Part shown: one piece after another, positions 25,520 through 33,497 of the stretch
How positions within the stretch are numbered: the first letter of the stretch is position 1
Layout: every line of letters begins with the position of its first letter
DNA from: an uncultured Eggerthellaceae bacterium
Lineage (GTDB): Bacteria; Actinomycetota; Coriobacteriia; Coriobacteriales; Eggerthellaceae
Assembly (NCBI GenBank): GCA_947566075.1
Contig: CANOIM010000010.1
Span: 12,732-76,731, forward strand
Direction of reading: 5' to 3'
DNA: 64,000 bases
Translations under genes and position numbers: made by a program
Notes under the pieces: model-generated
Told to the model about the DNA's origin: nothing
The model's database searches: none
The model's input: the letters and a program-made list of their open reading frames with translations, nothing else

Positions 25520-26171
25520 ACGTAAGCACTTGATAACCGAAGAGCTGTATGACGATGTAGCGCTCAAGCGATTCGCGGTAGCCAGGCACGGGATACCCGG
25601 CTACCCGCGCAGCTTCCAACTGGATTGGAAGCGGATGCGAAGCGGGATAGAGCCCCGCAACGTAATTCGACAAGTCCACCAGGAAATCCGCCGCATGTTC
25701 GCGATCCCAGAAAAAGCCGTGCTTCACCAGCAGCTCCGACGCCTTATCCATCGCCTCCAAGATCTGACGTTTGCACGAGACCAGGCACTCTAGGCTCACA
25801 TTGGACTCGACGAGGCTGGCAAGCAAGGCCCCTATCCGCCCGAAGTCCTCATGCTTAACAACGAGCCCCGCCAGCCGCTTCGCGGCTTCCTCGACTTCAC
25901 CACTGAGAGCAGCGGGACGAATCGCCTCCATATCGGCGAGCATCTCGTGCAACGAGCGCACATAGAGAAGAAGCAGTATCTCCTCCTTCGAGCGCACGTA
26001 ATGAGAAAGATTCGCGCGGGAATAGCCGAGCCGCTCCGCGATGGCAGCCATCGTGATCTCGCGGTAATGCCTCTCGTCAAGCAGCGCTTCGGTCACATCC
26101 AAGATGTCTGTGAGCCGCTGGTCCTTCTGTTCCTCGGTTCGTGCCCTTCGGTATTCGCGGCAACCGGTCAT
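25518..26171 (-). CDS. TetR-family transcriptional regulator
   Basis: 217 residues from ATG 26171 (GAGGAG five bases upstream; a TTG nine codons earlier is less likely). Helix-turn-helix ITMAAIAERLGYSRANLSHYVRSKEEILLLLY. The C-terminal ligand-binding domain is about 150 residues. It is divergent from the aldo/keto reductase, with two GTTGCA-N3-TGCAAC operators between. The stop TGA (25518-25520) touches the right repeat of the RAYT element, so the repeat lies right against its 3' end; the C-terminus might have been altered by that insertion. Confidence 0.9.
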   Translation of the reverse strand: MTGCREYRRARTEEQKDQRLTDILDVTEALLDERHYREITMAAIAERLGYSRANLSHYVRSKEEILLLLYVRSLHEMLADMEAIRPAALSGEVEEAAKRLAGLVVKHEDFGRIGALLASLVESNVSLECLVSCKRQILEAMDKASELLVKHGFFWDREHAADFLVDLSNYVAGLYPASHPLPIQLEAARVAGYPVPGYRESLERYIVIQLFGYQVLT

Positions 26172-26191
26172 CTTCTCCTCGTTCCGTGGGT

Positions 26192-26220
26192 TTGACAAGT
26201 TGCAATGTGCAACTTATAGT
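26192..26220 (+). promoter_or_regulatory. Consensus promoter with TetR operator in the spacer
   Basis: TTGACA (26192-26197), 17-base spacer, TATAGT (26215-26220). The spacer holds AAGTTGCA-ATG-TGCAACTT (26197-26215), a near-perfect palindrome, so a bound repressor would cover both promoter boxes. It drives the aldo/keto reductase and overlaps the tetR leader on the other strand. Confidence 0.8.
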
Positions 26221-26231
26221 GTCTTCATCAT

Positions 26232-26246
26232 GTTGCATTCTGCAAC
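26232..26246. promoter_or_regulatory. Second TetR operator copy
   Basis: GTTGCA-TTC-TGCAAC, the same palindrome core as in the upstream promoter spacer, centred 33 bases downstream (about three helical turns), in the leader of the aldo/keto reductase gene. Two sites in phase suggest cooperative repression. Confidence 0.75.
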
Positions 26247-26271
26247 TTATTCTAGAAGAGGGGTGATTCTC

Positions 26272-27459
26272 ATGCAATTCAGGACCGATCAAGGGTCCGA
26301 CCGCGAATTGTCGGCACTCGGCTTCGGATGCATGCGATTCCCTACCTTGGGCGGCCGCATAGACATAGATGCCTCCGAGAAGCTGATCTGCGCTGCGGTG
26401 GAAAGCGGCGTGAATTACCTCGACACCGCCTATGTCTACAACGGCAACGAGGCCGCTCTAGGGGAGATCTTCGCCCGCAACCGCGGCCTTCGTGGCAAGG
26501 TCAACTTGGCCACCAAGCTGCCTATCCCCCGCTGCCAGTCGCAGGACGACCTTAACAAGTATCTCTCGCGTTCCCTAGAACGGCTTAAGACCAGCCATGT
26601 GGACTACTACCTCGTCCACAACGTGACGAGCATGGCCGCTTGGAAACGACTGGAGGAGCTGGGCATCCGGGAATGGGTGTCACGCCAGAAGAGCGCGGGA
26701 CGCATCGGCCGAATCGGGTTCTCGTACCATGGCTCCGAAGCCGACTTCCCCCAGGTGCTCGATTCCTACGGCTGGGACTTCTGCCAGATCCAGTACAACT
26801 ACATGAACGAACACTACCAAGCGGGAACGGCCGGACTCAAAGCCGCGGCCGAACGCGGCCTTCCCGTCATCATCATGGAGCCGCTGCTCGGCGGCAAGCT
26901 GGCAAGCGAACTGCCAAGGGCGGCCAGAGAGATGCTCGAAGACGTGGGGATAAGCACGAACCCCGTGCGTCTAGCCTTGCGCTGGGTATGGGACCATCCC
27001 GAGGTGACCGTCGTCCTTTCGGGCATGAATACGATGCAGCAGCTCGAGCAGAACGTCGACACAGCCAACGAGGCGCTTCCAGGATCGCTCACCGCGGCGG
27101 AAGGGCGCGCGATCGAGCTGGCCTGCGAATCCATAGCCGCAAGCTACAAGATCCCATGCACCGGCTGCGGCTACTGCATGCCGTGCCCCCACGGCGTGAA
27201 CATCCCCATGGGCTTCGCCGCTTACAACACGTCCTTCTCCCATGGATGGATCCAGGGAATGCATCAGTACGTTACCGCATCGGGCGCCATGGAGGACAAC
27301 ATCCGCCTTGCCAGCGACTGCGAACAATGCGGAGCATGCAAGGAGAAATGCCCGCAGCATATCGACATACCAAAGAGCCTTGCCTCAGTAAGGCGACGGC
27401 TTCAGGTGCCTGGGCTTGCAACCATCATACGCCTCGGTGCACGCATGATGACACGGTAG
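26272..27459 (+). CDS. Aldo/keto reductase with C-terminal 4Fe-4S domain
   Basis: 395 residues. The aldo/keto reductase TIM barrel shows catalytic Asp and Tyr in LDTAYVYNGNEAALG, Lys in ATKLP and His in YLVHN. After about residue 295 a ferredoxin-like extension carries CTGCGYCMPCPHGV and CEQCGACKEKCPQHI, two Cys clusters for iron-sulfur binding. This combined form is common in anaerobes. Substrate unknown. AGAGGGG precedes the ATG. It is controlled by the divergent TetR through two operators, and a flavodoxin- or ferredoxin-linked reduction is likely (inference). Confidence 0.9.
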   Translation: MQFRTDQGSDRELSALGFGCMRFPTLGGRIDIDASEKLICAAVESGVNYLDTAYVYNGNEAALGEIFARNRGLRGKVNLATKLPIPRCQSQDDLNKYLSRSLERLKTSHVDYYLVHNVTSMAAWKRLEELGIREWVSRQKSAGRIGRIGFSYHGSEADFPQVLDSYGWDFCQIQYNYMNEHYQAGTAGLKAAAERGLPVIIMEPLLGGKLASELPRAAREMLEDVGISTNPVRLALRWVWDHPEVTVVLSGMNTMQQLEQNVDTANEALPGSLTAAEGRAIELACESIAASYKIPCTGCGYCMPCPHGVNIPMGFAAYNTSFSHGWIQGMHQYVTASGAMEDNIRLASDCEQCGACKEKCPQHIDIPKSLASVRRRLQVPGLATIIRLGARMMTR

Positions 27460-27514
27460 GCCGCAGCACCTCGCACACGCCAGCGAATCATGCAACGGAA
27501 CAGGTAACGTCCCT

Positions 27515-27529
27515 CCGTCCCCTGACATC
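27515..27529 (+). repeat. Fragment related to the RAYT repeat
   Basis: CCGTCCCCTGACATC matches the end of the RAYT right repeat (CCGACCCCTGACATC at 25505-25519) with one mismatch, same orientation. It sits between the aldo/keto reductase and the acetyltransferase gene, closing the cassette that begins at the RAYT element. Confidence 0.6.
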
Positions 27530-27541
27530 CTGTGCGCTTTC

Positions 27542-28030
27542 TTAGCTTGCAGGATGATAGAAGATGAGGATGTCCTCAAGGACGCCTTCGCCATTGCGAA
27601 AACCCTGAGGAATGATGCCCACCCGCGTGAATCCCAGTTGCTCATAGAGGGAGATGGCCCGCTGGTTGCTGGCTACGACCGCATTGAACTGAAGGCCCGT
27701 GAAGCCATGGGCGGCCAGCTGATCCAGGCTGTCTTGCACCAAGGCGCGGCCGATGCCTTGCCCCCGAGCGTCTTGAGCCACCGCATAGCTGGCATTGGCT
27801 ATATGGGCACAGCGCCCTACGTTATTGGGGTGCAAGATGTAAAGGCCGCAGATGCATCCTTCGTCATCTTCGGCCACGGCCGTGCGCGTTTGGCTCTGGA
27901 AGAACGCGAGCGCCTCCCCATCAGTGGAGAGAGGGCTGATCTGCGGAAAGGCATTCGCCGCAGCCACCACTTCGTTCCAGATGGCCCGCAGAGCACTCAC
28001 ATCATTCGGCTGGAATGGCCTGATCCTCAT
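27542..28030 (-). CDS. GNAT-family N-acetyltransferase
   Basis: 162 residues. MRIRPFQPNDVSALRAIWNE start, acetyl-CoA pyrophosphate loop ARGQGIGRALVQ (Q/RxxGxG/A) and the motif-B NQRAISLYEQLGF. Acceptor unknown. It follows the accessory cassettes; gene context gives no clue. Confidence 0.88.
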   Translation of the reverse strand: MRIRPFQPNDVSALRAIWNEVVAAANAFPQISPLSTDGEALAFFQSQTRTAVAEDDEGCICGLYILHPNNVGRCAHIANASYAVAQDARGQGIGRALVQDSLDQLAAHGFTGLQFNAVVASNQRAISLYEQLGFTRVGIIPQGFRNGEGVLEDILIFYHPAS

Positions 28031-28075
28031 GGATTCGCTCCCTTATCACAGCATGGTTGCCATCGTGTACGCCCG

Positions 28076-28699
28076 TCATGCACAACGCAAGAGGGCGATA
28101 GCGCTCAACCGGCCGTCTTCGATATCAACAAGGGCCACATTGTGGCCACTCCCATTGCGACTGCGGGTAGGTGAACCTGGGCACAGCACGACCGTATCAT
28201 GGTCAAGCTCCACCTTTGGGACATGGGTATGGCCGTGAATGGCAAGCTGCGGCAGAGCTGACACCGCGGGCATGACCAACGGCGGCCGTCCATGCAGGGC
28301 AAGGCGCAGGTCAGTAGGCATATGGGTCATGACCATGCTCACGCCCTCATAGGTCAGGCTGCGAAGGTCACGCACGTCACCATCAGAGCACCAATAGGGT
28401 GTGAGGTCATTGTTGCCCAACACTGCCACCGTGCGAGCGATGGCTCCAAGCTCATCCAGTGCGCTTTGGGCTCCTATGTCACCAGCATGCAGGATCAGAT
28501 CACAGGGCTTCATCTCAAGGACCGTGGCAGGAACCTCCGAAAGCGAAACGCCTCCCTTTTGGTCAAAGGCCACCTGCAGGCACTGGACGCAACGACCCTG
28601 CAGCTCTTGAGCGCTTCCTTCGCCGCTGAACAGATCGAAGACCTCTTGGGGGAGCGGGCCATGGGTGTCGCTCACGATGCCGATGCGCTTGCAGGTCAT
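28076..28699 (-). CDS. YfcE/MJ0936-type metallophosphoesterase with insertion
   Basis: 207 residues from ATG 28699 (GAAGGCGG upstream). Calcineurin-like metal motifs: IGIVSDTHGPL, LHAGDIG, LGNND, THMP, HGHTHVP. Between DTHG and GDIG, where the family has about 25 residues, there are about 55, including QGRCVQCLQ, a CxxC. The insertion may be a lid or metal knuckle. The proteins are phosphodiesterases of uncertain substrate. Confidence 0.88.
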   Translation of the reverse strand: MTCKRIGIVSDTHGPLPQEVFDLFSGEGSAQELQGRCVQCLQVAFDQKGGVSLSEVPATVLEMKPCDLILHAGDIGAQSALDELGAIARTVAVLGNNDLTPYWCSDGDVRDLRSLTYEGVSMVMTHMPTDLRLALHGRPPLVMPAVSALPQLAIHGHTHVPKVELDHDTVVLCPGSPTRSRNGSGHNVALVDIEDGRLSAIALLRCA

Positions 28700-28767
28700 A
28701 CCGCCTTCTTTCACGCTAGATGCCAGGAAGATAGCTTATCATCCCTGCTCCCCTGGCATTCTTGAAG

Positions 28768-29238
28768 CTATTCGGGTAGCTTGCAGACATCCACCCAGGT
28801 GCTGCCAGGTAGGATGCTCTCCAGTTCCTCAGGCGAAAGCGCGATAGCGCTGTTGGAGCTACCACAAGCCGGGTAGACCACATCGAAGCGGCGCAGGGAT
28901 CCATCCAGATACACGCTGCATTCCTCATTCACGCCGAAGGGGCACACGCCACCCACGGCGTGGCCGATGCGCTCTTCGGCCTCATCCGCTGAGAGCATCT
29001 TCGCCTTGCGTCCGAAAACCTCCTTGAACTTCGGGTTGGCGATGCGCGCATCCCCCGCGCACACGATGAGGGCAACCTCATCTCCCAGATCGAAGGAGAG
29101 CGTCTTGGCGATGCGCGCCGGTTCGCACCCCACTGCCTGGGCAGCCAATTCCACCGTAGCGCTTGAGGTTTCGAACTCCATCACGTCATCCGCCCGGCCA
29201 TAACCTGCAAGATGGCTCTTCGCTCGTTCCAGCGACAT
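28768..29238 (-). CDS. YbaK/ProX-type aminoacyl-tRNA deacylase
   Basis: 156 residues. The YbaK/EbsC fold is shown by AKTLSFDLGDEVALIVCAGD, AEERIGHAVGGVCPFGV and VYPACGSSNSAIALSPEEL. These proteins hydrolyse mischarged tRNA (Cys- or Ala-tRNA-Pro). Freestanding. Exact specificity cannot be told. Confidence 0.9.
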   Translation of the reverse strand: MSLERAKSHLAGYGRADDVMEFETSSATVELAAQAVGCEPARIAKTLSFDLGDEVALIVCAGDARIANPKFKEVFGRKAKMLSADEAEERIGHAVGGVCPFGVNEECSVYLDGSLRRFDVVYPACGSSNSAIALSPEELESILPGSTWVDVCKLPE

Positions 29239-29283
29239 ATCCTCTCCTTAGCTTCAGAAGTCCAGTAGCGATGCTTACGGCCC

Positions 29284-29757
29284 TTAGCGGTTGTCCACCT
29301 TCTCAGGGTAGAGGTCATGTTGGGAGAGCCGCTGCCAGGCCACGTCCTCCCAGGGCGTGCCCGGGCGGCCGTAGTTGCAATAGGGATCTATGGAGATGCC
29401 CCCGCGGGGCGTGAACTTCCCCCAAACCTCGATGTACTTCGGATCCATCAGCGCGATGAGATCCTTCATGATGATGTTGATGCAGTCCTCATGGAAATCC
29501 CCATGATTGCGAAAGCTGAACAGGTACAGCTTCAGGCTCTTCGATTCCACCATGCGCACATCGGGCACGTAGGAGATGTAAAGGGTGGCGAAATCAGGTT
29601 GACCGGTTATGGGGCACAGGCTGGTGAATTCGGGGCAGTTGAACTTGACGAAGTAATCATTGCCCTGATGCTTGTTCTGGAACGTCTCCAGCACCCCGGG
29701 ATCGTAATCAGTGGGATATTCCGTCTTCTGGTTCCCCAGCAAGGTCAGCTCAGCCAT
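29284..29757 (-). CDS. queF: NADPH-dependent 7-cyano-7-deazaguanine (preQ0) reductase
   Basis: 157 residues from ATG 29757, unimodular QueF of the Bacillus type. Nucleophilic Cys in SLCPITGQPD, QueF motif VESKSLKLYLFSFRNHGDFHED. It reduces preQ0 to preQ1, the last step before tRNA insertion. The gene begins two bases after the queC stop and closes the queDECF operon. Its presence means the pathway makes queuosine rather than only preQ0 products. Confidence 0.95.
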   Translation of the reverse strand: MAELTLLGNQKTEYPTDYDPGVLETFQNKHQGNDYFVKFNCPEFTSLCPITGQPDFATLYISYVPDVRMVESKSLKLYLFSFRNHGDFHEDCINIIMKDLIALMDPKYIEVWGKFTPRGGISIDPYCNYGRPGTPWEDVAWQRLSQHDLYPEKVDNR

Positions 29758-29758
29758 C

Positions 29759-30475
29759 TCAGATCCCTTCCCTTCCATTCAATGCGGGGTCTTCCAAACC
29801 ATTGGCTGCGAAGGCAGCGGCGCGATCAAGGCAGGTGGCGCATGCGCCGCAAGGCACCGCGCCTCCCTCATAGCAAGACCAGGTCAGCTGGAAGGGCACT
29901 TGAAGCTCATGGCCCAACTGCACGATATCCGCCTTGCTCCAATCCACGAACGGCGCTTCCAGCCGCAGCTCTCTCCCGGTTCCCTCTTGGATGGAAGCTG
30001 CCATGGAAGCAACAAAGGTTGGAGAGCAATCCGGATAGGCTGAGCCTGCCCAGTCATCATGATGGGCGCCATAGTAGACCACCGAACAGCCCATAGAGAG
30101 CGCCATGGAGGCTGCCGTAGCCAGGAAGAGCCCATTGCGAAAGGGCACGTAGGTGCTGACGAGCGAACCTTCTTCACAGTCCTGCTGGTCAGCATAGGTG
30201 CCATGGGGGATATCGGATCTAGACTGGGTCAAGAGCGAGCATTGGCTTTCCGCGAAGATGGCCCCCAGATCCAAGGACCGCAGCTCAACCCCGTAATGAG
30301 CCGCTACCGCCCGGGCCGCATCCAGCTCACGCACATGCTTCTGCCCATAGGAGATGGAAAGGGCCGTGACGTTCGAAGAGCCTAGGCGCTTCACCACCTG
30401 GGCGAGGAGCGTGGTGGAATCAAGCCCCCCTGAGCAGAGCACGAGCGCCTTCTCTTGAGCCGTTCCTGGCATCAC
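29759..30475 (-). CDS. queC: 7-cyano-7-deazaguanine (preQ0) synthase
   Basis: 238 residues. PP-loop LCSGGLDSTTLL, and C-terminal zinc-site cysteines in CYEGGAVPCGACATCLDR. It turns 7-carboxy-7-deazaguanine into preQ0 with ammonia and ATP. The start overlaps the queE stop by four bases (30472-30475). Confidence 0.96.
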   Translation of the reverse strand: MMPGTAQEKALVLCSGGLDSTTLLAQVVKRLGSSNVTALSISYGQKHVRELDAARAVAAHYGVELRSLDLGAIFAESQCSLLTQSRSDIPHGTYADQQDCEEGSLVSTYVPFRNGLFLATAASMALSMGCSVVYYGAHHDDWAGSAYPDCSPTFVASMAASIQEGTGRELRLEAPFVDWSKADIVQLGHELQVPFQLTWSCYEGGAVPCGACATCLDRAAAFAANGLEDPALNGREGI

Positions 30476-31212
30476 AATCCCCTTTCCACGGCGGGCCAGA
30501 GGACCTTATGGAGCTGGAGCTGCAGTCGGGCTTCGAAGAGACCTTCTGCCTTCATGGCTTCTACGATATCCGTAGGATCCATCTGGCCCCATACGGGGCT
30601 CAACAGCACCGAGCAACGACCCCAAAGGTCAGCTTCGTCAACCTTGCGCTTGGCGAAGGAAACATCCTCACGAGAGCCCACCACGAACTTGACTGCATCG
30701 TTCCTGTTCAGAAACTGGACATTCTTCTGCATGATGACCTCAGTGAGTTCTTCGTCGAAAGCGGTCATCCCTGCAGAAGGCGTCTTCCAATCCAGCGTCA
30801 GATGCAGCCGGTCCGAAAGGCCCTCATCAGCCAGAAGGCCACGGACCCCCACCAACGGGTCAACGGGAAGAGAGCCGTTGGTCTCGACCTCCACGTGCAC
30901 CGGATGAGGCTCGATCATCCATAAGAGCTTGCCCATCAGATGAACCAACCCCTGCTGCAACAGAGGCTCTCCTCCTGTGAGCGTGACCGTCCTAACCCCC
31001 GTCGAGCGCACCCACTCCACCACCTCTTCCGCAGAGAGCATCTCCCTAGGAGCATCAGGCTCATTGGCCCAACGGGTATCGCAGTAGGAACAGTCTAGGT
31101 TGCATCCGGCGAAGCGCACGAAGGCAGCCAGCTGACCAGAAGAGAGGCCTTCGCCATTGATGGAGACGAACCGCTCCACTACAGGGAACCGTGCACTCAC
31201 GGCGTCAGGCAT
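30472..31212 (-). CDS. queE: 7-carboxy-7-deazaguanine synthase (radical SAM)
   Basis: 246 residues from ATG 31212. Radical SAM cluster CxxxCxxC in FAGCNLDCSYCDTRW, substrate-side SINGEGLSSGQLAAFVR, SAM-binding TLTGGEPLLQ. It converts carboxytetrahydropterin to CDG. The start overlaps the queD stop. A GTG at 31200 with AAGGA upstream is an equally good start, giving 242 residues. Confidence 0.94.
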   Translation of the reverse strand: MPDAVSARFPVVERFVSINGEGLSSGQLAAFVRFAGCNLDCSYCDTRWANEPDAPREMLSAEEVVEWVRSTGVRTVTLTGGEPLLQQGLVHLMGKLLWMIEPHPVHVEVETNGSLPVDPLVGVRGLLADEGLSDRLHLTLDWKTPSAGMTAFDEELTEVIMQKNVQFLNRNDAVKFVVGSREDVSFAKRKVDEADLWGRCSVLLSPVWGQMDPTDIVEAMKAEGLFEARLQLQLHKVLWPAVERGL

Positions 31213-31630
31213 CCTTGCGGAAGAACGCGCAATTGGTAGGGGTCTCATAGACCTCTACCTGAGCCACGGGAAGCCCTTGCTCTGCCAAGCAGTCGAAGAA
31301 CCATTTGGCCAGATTCTCAGCCGTGGTACGGAACGGCACCGTGAACAAAGCGAACCCCTCCCGTTCAAGGCAGGCCAGCGTATCAGAGGCCAACGAGCCC
31401 TCTTCAACGATGAAATGATGGTCCAGCTGTTCAGTCAACGCCCGCAATGCTCCCTTGAACTGGGCGAAATCGACCACCATATCCTTGCAGGTGCCTGCTT
31501 GCTGGAGCTCCTGCACCTCAAGATAGGCAACGACGCGCCACCGATGCCCATGGAGGTTTTCGCACTTGCCATGGTAATCAGTCAGGAAATGAGAGGCATC
31601 GAAGCTGCTCTCTGTCTTCAGTCCGTACAT
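31205..31630 (-). CDS. queD: 6-carboxytetrahydropterin synthase
   Basis: 141 residues. Zinc-binding His residues in FDASHFLTDYHGKCENLHGHRW (one His before, two in the LHGH motif) and catalytic Cys in GKCENLHGH. First gene of queDECF and first step from GTP-derived dihydroneopterin triphosphate. It starts 55 bases beyond a hairpin that follows tRNA-Asn. Confidence 0.95.
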   Translation of the reverse strand: MYGLKTESSFDASHFLTDYHGKCENLHGHRWRVVAYLEVQELQQAGTCKDMVVDFAQFKGALRALTEQLDHHFIVEEGSLASDTLACLEREGFALFTVPFRTTAENLAKWFFDCLAEQGLPVAQVEVYETPTNCAFFRKDA

Positions 31631-31685
31631 CTGCTTCCGATCTTCGAGCGTGGCCGCAGGGCCAAAGGGATGAGGCCATCTATAG

Positions 31686-31711
31686 CGAAGGCCAGCTTTC
31701 GCTGGCCTTCG
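31686..31711 (-). terminator. Hairpin after tRNA-Asn
   Basis: Perfect 11-bp stem CGAAGGCCAGC / GCTGGCCTTCG with a GAAA tetraloop on the minus strand, 11 bases past the tRNA 3' end and 56 bases before queD. No T-tract follows (TATAGAT), so it may pause or protect the tRNA end and let transcription continue into queD. Confidence 0.6.
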
Positions 31712-31721
31712 GTGAATGCTC

Positions 31722-31796
31722 TGGCTCCTCGGGTAGGATTCGAACCTACAACCCTCCGGTTAACAGCCGGATGCTCTGCCGTTGAGCTACCGAGGA
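31722..31796 (-). tRNA. tRNA-Asn (anticodon GUU)
   Basis: Read on the minus strand: acceptor TCCTCGG / CCGAGGA, discriminator G, encoded CCA (31724-31722), anticodon loop CTGTTAA with anticodon GTT, T-arm GGTTCGAATCC. Length 75. tRNA-Asn(GUU) is one of the four tRNAs carrying queuosine, made by the genes directly downstream. Confidence 0.97.
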
Positions 31797-31826
31797 ATGC
31801 ACATCTGGCGCAAGCGCCGACGCAGT

Positions 31827-31854
31827 ATTATAGCGGTTTCGAACCGGCGCGCAA
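31827..31854 (-). promoter_or_regulatory. Promoter of tRNA-Asn
   Basis: On the minus strand TTGCGC (31854-31849), 16-base spacer, TATAAT (31832-31827), 30 bases before the tRNA 5' end. The spacer contains the palindrome CGGTTTCGAACCG, which may double as part of the rpoD terminator region. Confidence 0.7.
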
Positions 31855-31856
31855 GG

Positions 31857-33386
31857 CTAATACTCCAGATAATCCTTCAGCTTGGAGGAACGCGAAGGAT
31901 GACGGAGCTTCGCCAACGTCTTGCTCTCTATCTGACGGATGCGCTCACGGGTGACGCCGAATTCACGGCCCACTTCCTCAAGGGTGCGCGGATGACCGTC
32001 TTCCAGGCCGAAGCGCAGGCTGATGACCTTGCGTTCCCGCTCAGCAAGGCCATCTAACACCTTGCCCAATTGCTCTTGGAGCATGGAGAAGCTGGCTGCA
32101 TCCGGGGGTACCACCGCCGCCTCGTCTTCGATGAAATCTCCCAGCTGGGAATCTTCCTCTTCGCCGATAGGGGTCTCGAGGGAAACGGGTTCTTGGGAGA
32201 TCTTCTGGATCTCACGAACGCGCTCAGCCGTGAGCTCCATCTCAGCGCCTATCTCCTCCGGCGTTGGTTCGCGCCCGAGCTTCTGCAAGAGCTGACGCTG
32301 GATGCGGATCAGCTTGTTGATGGTTTCCACCATATGGACGGGAATGCGGATGGTGCGTGCCTGGTCAGCGATGGCGCGGGTGATGGCCTGACGGATCCAC
32401 CAGGTTGCATAGGTGGAGAACTTGAAGCCCTTCGTGTAGTCGAACTTCTCCACTGCACGGATGAGACCCAGGTTCCCCTCTTGGATGAGATCCAAGAAGA
32501 GCATGCCGCGGCCCACATAGCGCTTGGCGATGGAGACCACCAGGCGCAGGTTCGCTTCGATGAGCGCCTGCTTGGCATCAAGACCCACTTGCTCCACCCG
32601 AGTCATGCGGCGCTTATCCCTGCGCGAGAGCTCTATGCCTTCTTCTTCGGCGCGCTCAAGCTCTTCAGTGGCAGCCACCCCTGCTTCTATCTTCATGGCC
32701 AGGTCTATCTCTTCGGCGGCCGTCAAGAGCGGAACCTTGCCTATCTCCTTCAAGTACATGCGCACCGGGTCTCCCGTGAGCATGGTGACGTTGGCCTCGG
32801 CGTTACGCCGACGAGCCTTGGCCTTGGACCGGCTGGACGTGAGCTTGGGCAGTTGGACATCAACGGTGGCCTTCAGCTCTTCTTCCGGGATGTTCTCCAG
32901 AAGGCTCTCAGTGTCATCATCTGAGGCCCCTGCATCGTCTGCATCGGCACTGCTATCCTGGATGGCAGTGTCAGCGGGTGCTTCGATATCATCAGGATCA
33001 GTATCATCCATGTCATCCACGTCGGCATCCAAAGGCTTGCGATCCAGCTTCGCCTTGATCTCTTCGACGATCTCAACGGTGCCTTGATCATCTGAGACGG
33101 TCTGGCTGATGAGAGCCTCATCTTCCGCAGCGGTTGCCTTCTTCGCCGCTGAGGGCGCCTTCTTGGGCTTGGCGGCTGCTTTCTTGGCGGGAGCTTTCGC
33201 TGATGACTTGGAAGCGGGCTTCTTCGCCGCTGAAGACGCTTTCTTAGCCGATGAGTCCGACGCCTTGGTTGCAGTCTTCTTGGCTTGAGGCTTGTCTGCT
33301 TTGGTTTTGGTGGATTTGCTTGCCTTGGCCTTTGCTTCTTCCGTCTTCGTGGTGTCTTCTTTGACTGTCTTAGAGGTTGATGCCAC
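31857..33386 (-). CDS. rpoD: Primary RNA polymerase sigma factor (RpoD/SigA)
   Basis: 509 residues from GTG 33386 (AAAGGACC upstream). Regions 1.2-4 are complete: DPVRMYLKEIGKVPLL, then NLRLVVSIAKRYVGRGMLFLDLIQEGNLGLIRAVEKFDY, FSTYATWWIRQAITRAIADQ (region 2.4, -10 recognition) and a region 4 helix-turn-helix TLEEVGREFGVTRERIRQIE. The first 100 residues are Lys/Ala/Ser/Thr-rich, then an acidic Asp/Glu stretch follows, as in many actinobacterial housekeeping sigmas. The first 30 bases upstream lie near an A/T-rich run (33480-33497) of the priA end. Confidence 0.96.
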   Translation of the reverse strand: MASTSKTVKEDTTKTEEAKAKASKSTKTKADKPQAKKTATKASDSSAKKASSAAKKPASKSSAKAPAKKAAAKPKKAPSAAKKATAAEDEALISQTVSDDQGTVEIVEEIKAKLDRKPLDADVDDMDDTDPDDIEAPADTAIQDSSADADDAGASDDDTESLLENIPEEELKATVDVQLPKLTSSRSKAKARRRNAEANVTMLTGDPVRMYLKEIGKVPLLTAAEEIDLAMKIEAGVAATEELERAEEEGIELSRRDKRRMTRVEQVGLDAKQALIEANLRLVVSIAKRYVGRGMLFLDLIQEGNLGLIRAVEKFDYTKGFKFSTYATWWIRQAITRAIADQARTIRIPVHMVETINKLIRIQRQLLQKLGREPTPEEIGAEMELTAERVREIQKISQEPVSLETPIGEEEDSQLGDFIEDEAAVVPPDAASFSMLQEQLGKVLDGLAERERKVISLRFGLEDGHPRTLEEVGREFGVTRERIRQIESKTLAKLRHPSRSSKLKDYLEY

Positions 33387-33497
33387 GCGCAAGGTCCTTT
33401 CAACTAAAAGACGATGGATATACGTTCGCCCTAGTGTAAGCAAACATGCGAACCGCTAGAATACACCGGAAACAAGCCTATTGCAAGGTTTTTTTTC

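Noticed and set aside
29284..31630. A dpd-type DNA deazapurine modification island
   Set aside because: Only queD, queE, queC and queF are present. QueF points to tRNA queuosine, and no dpd DNA-modifying genes or restriction partners are near.
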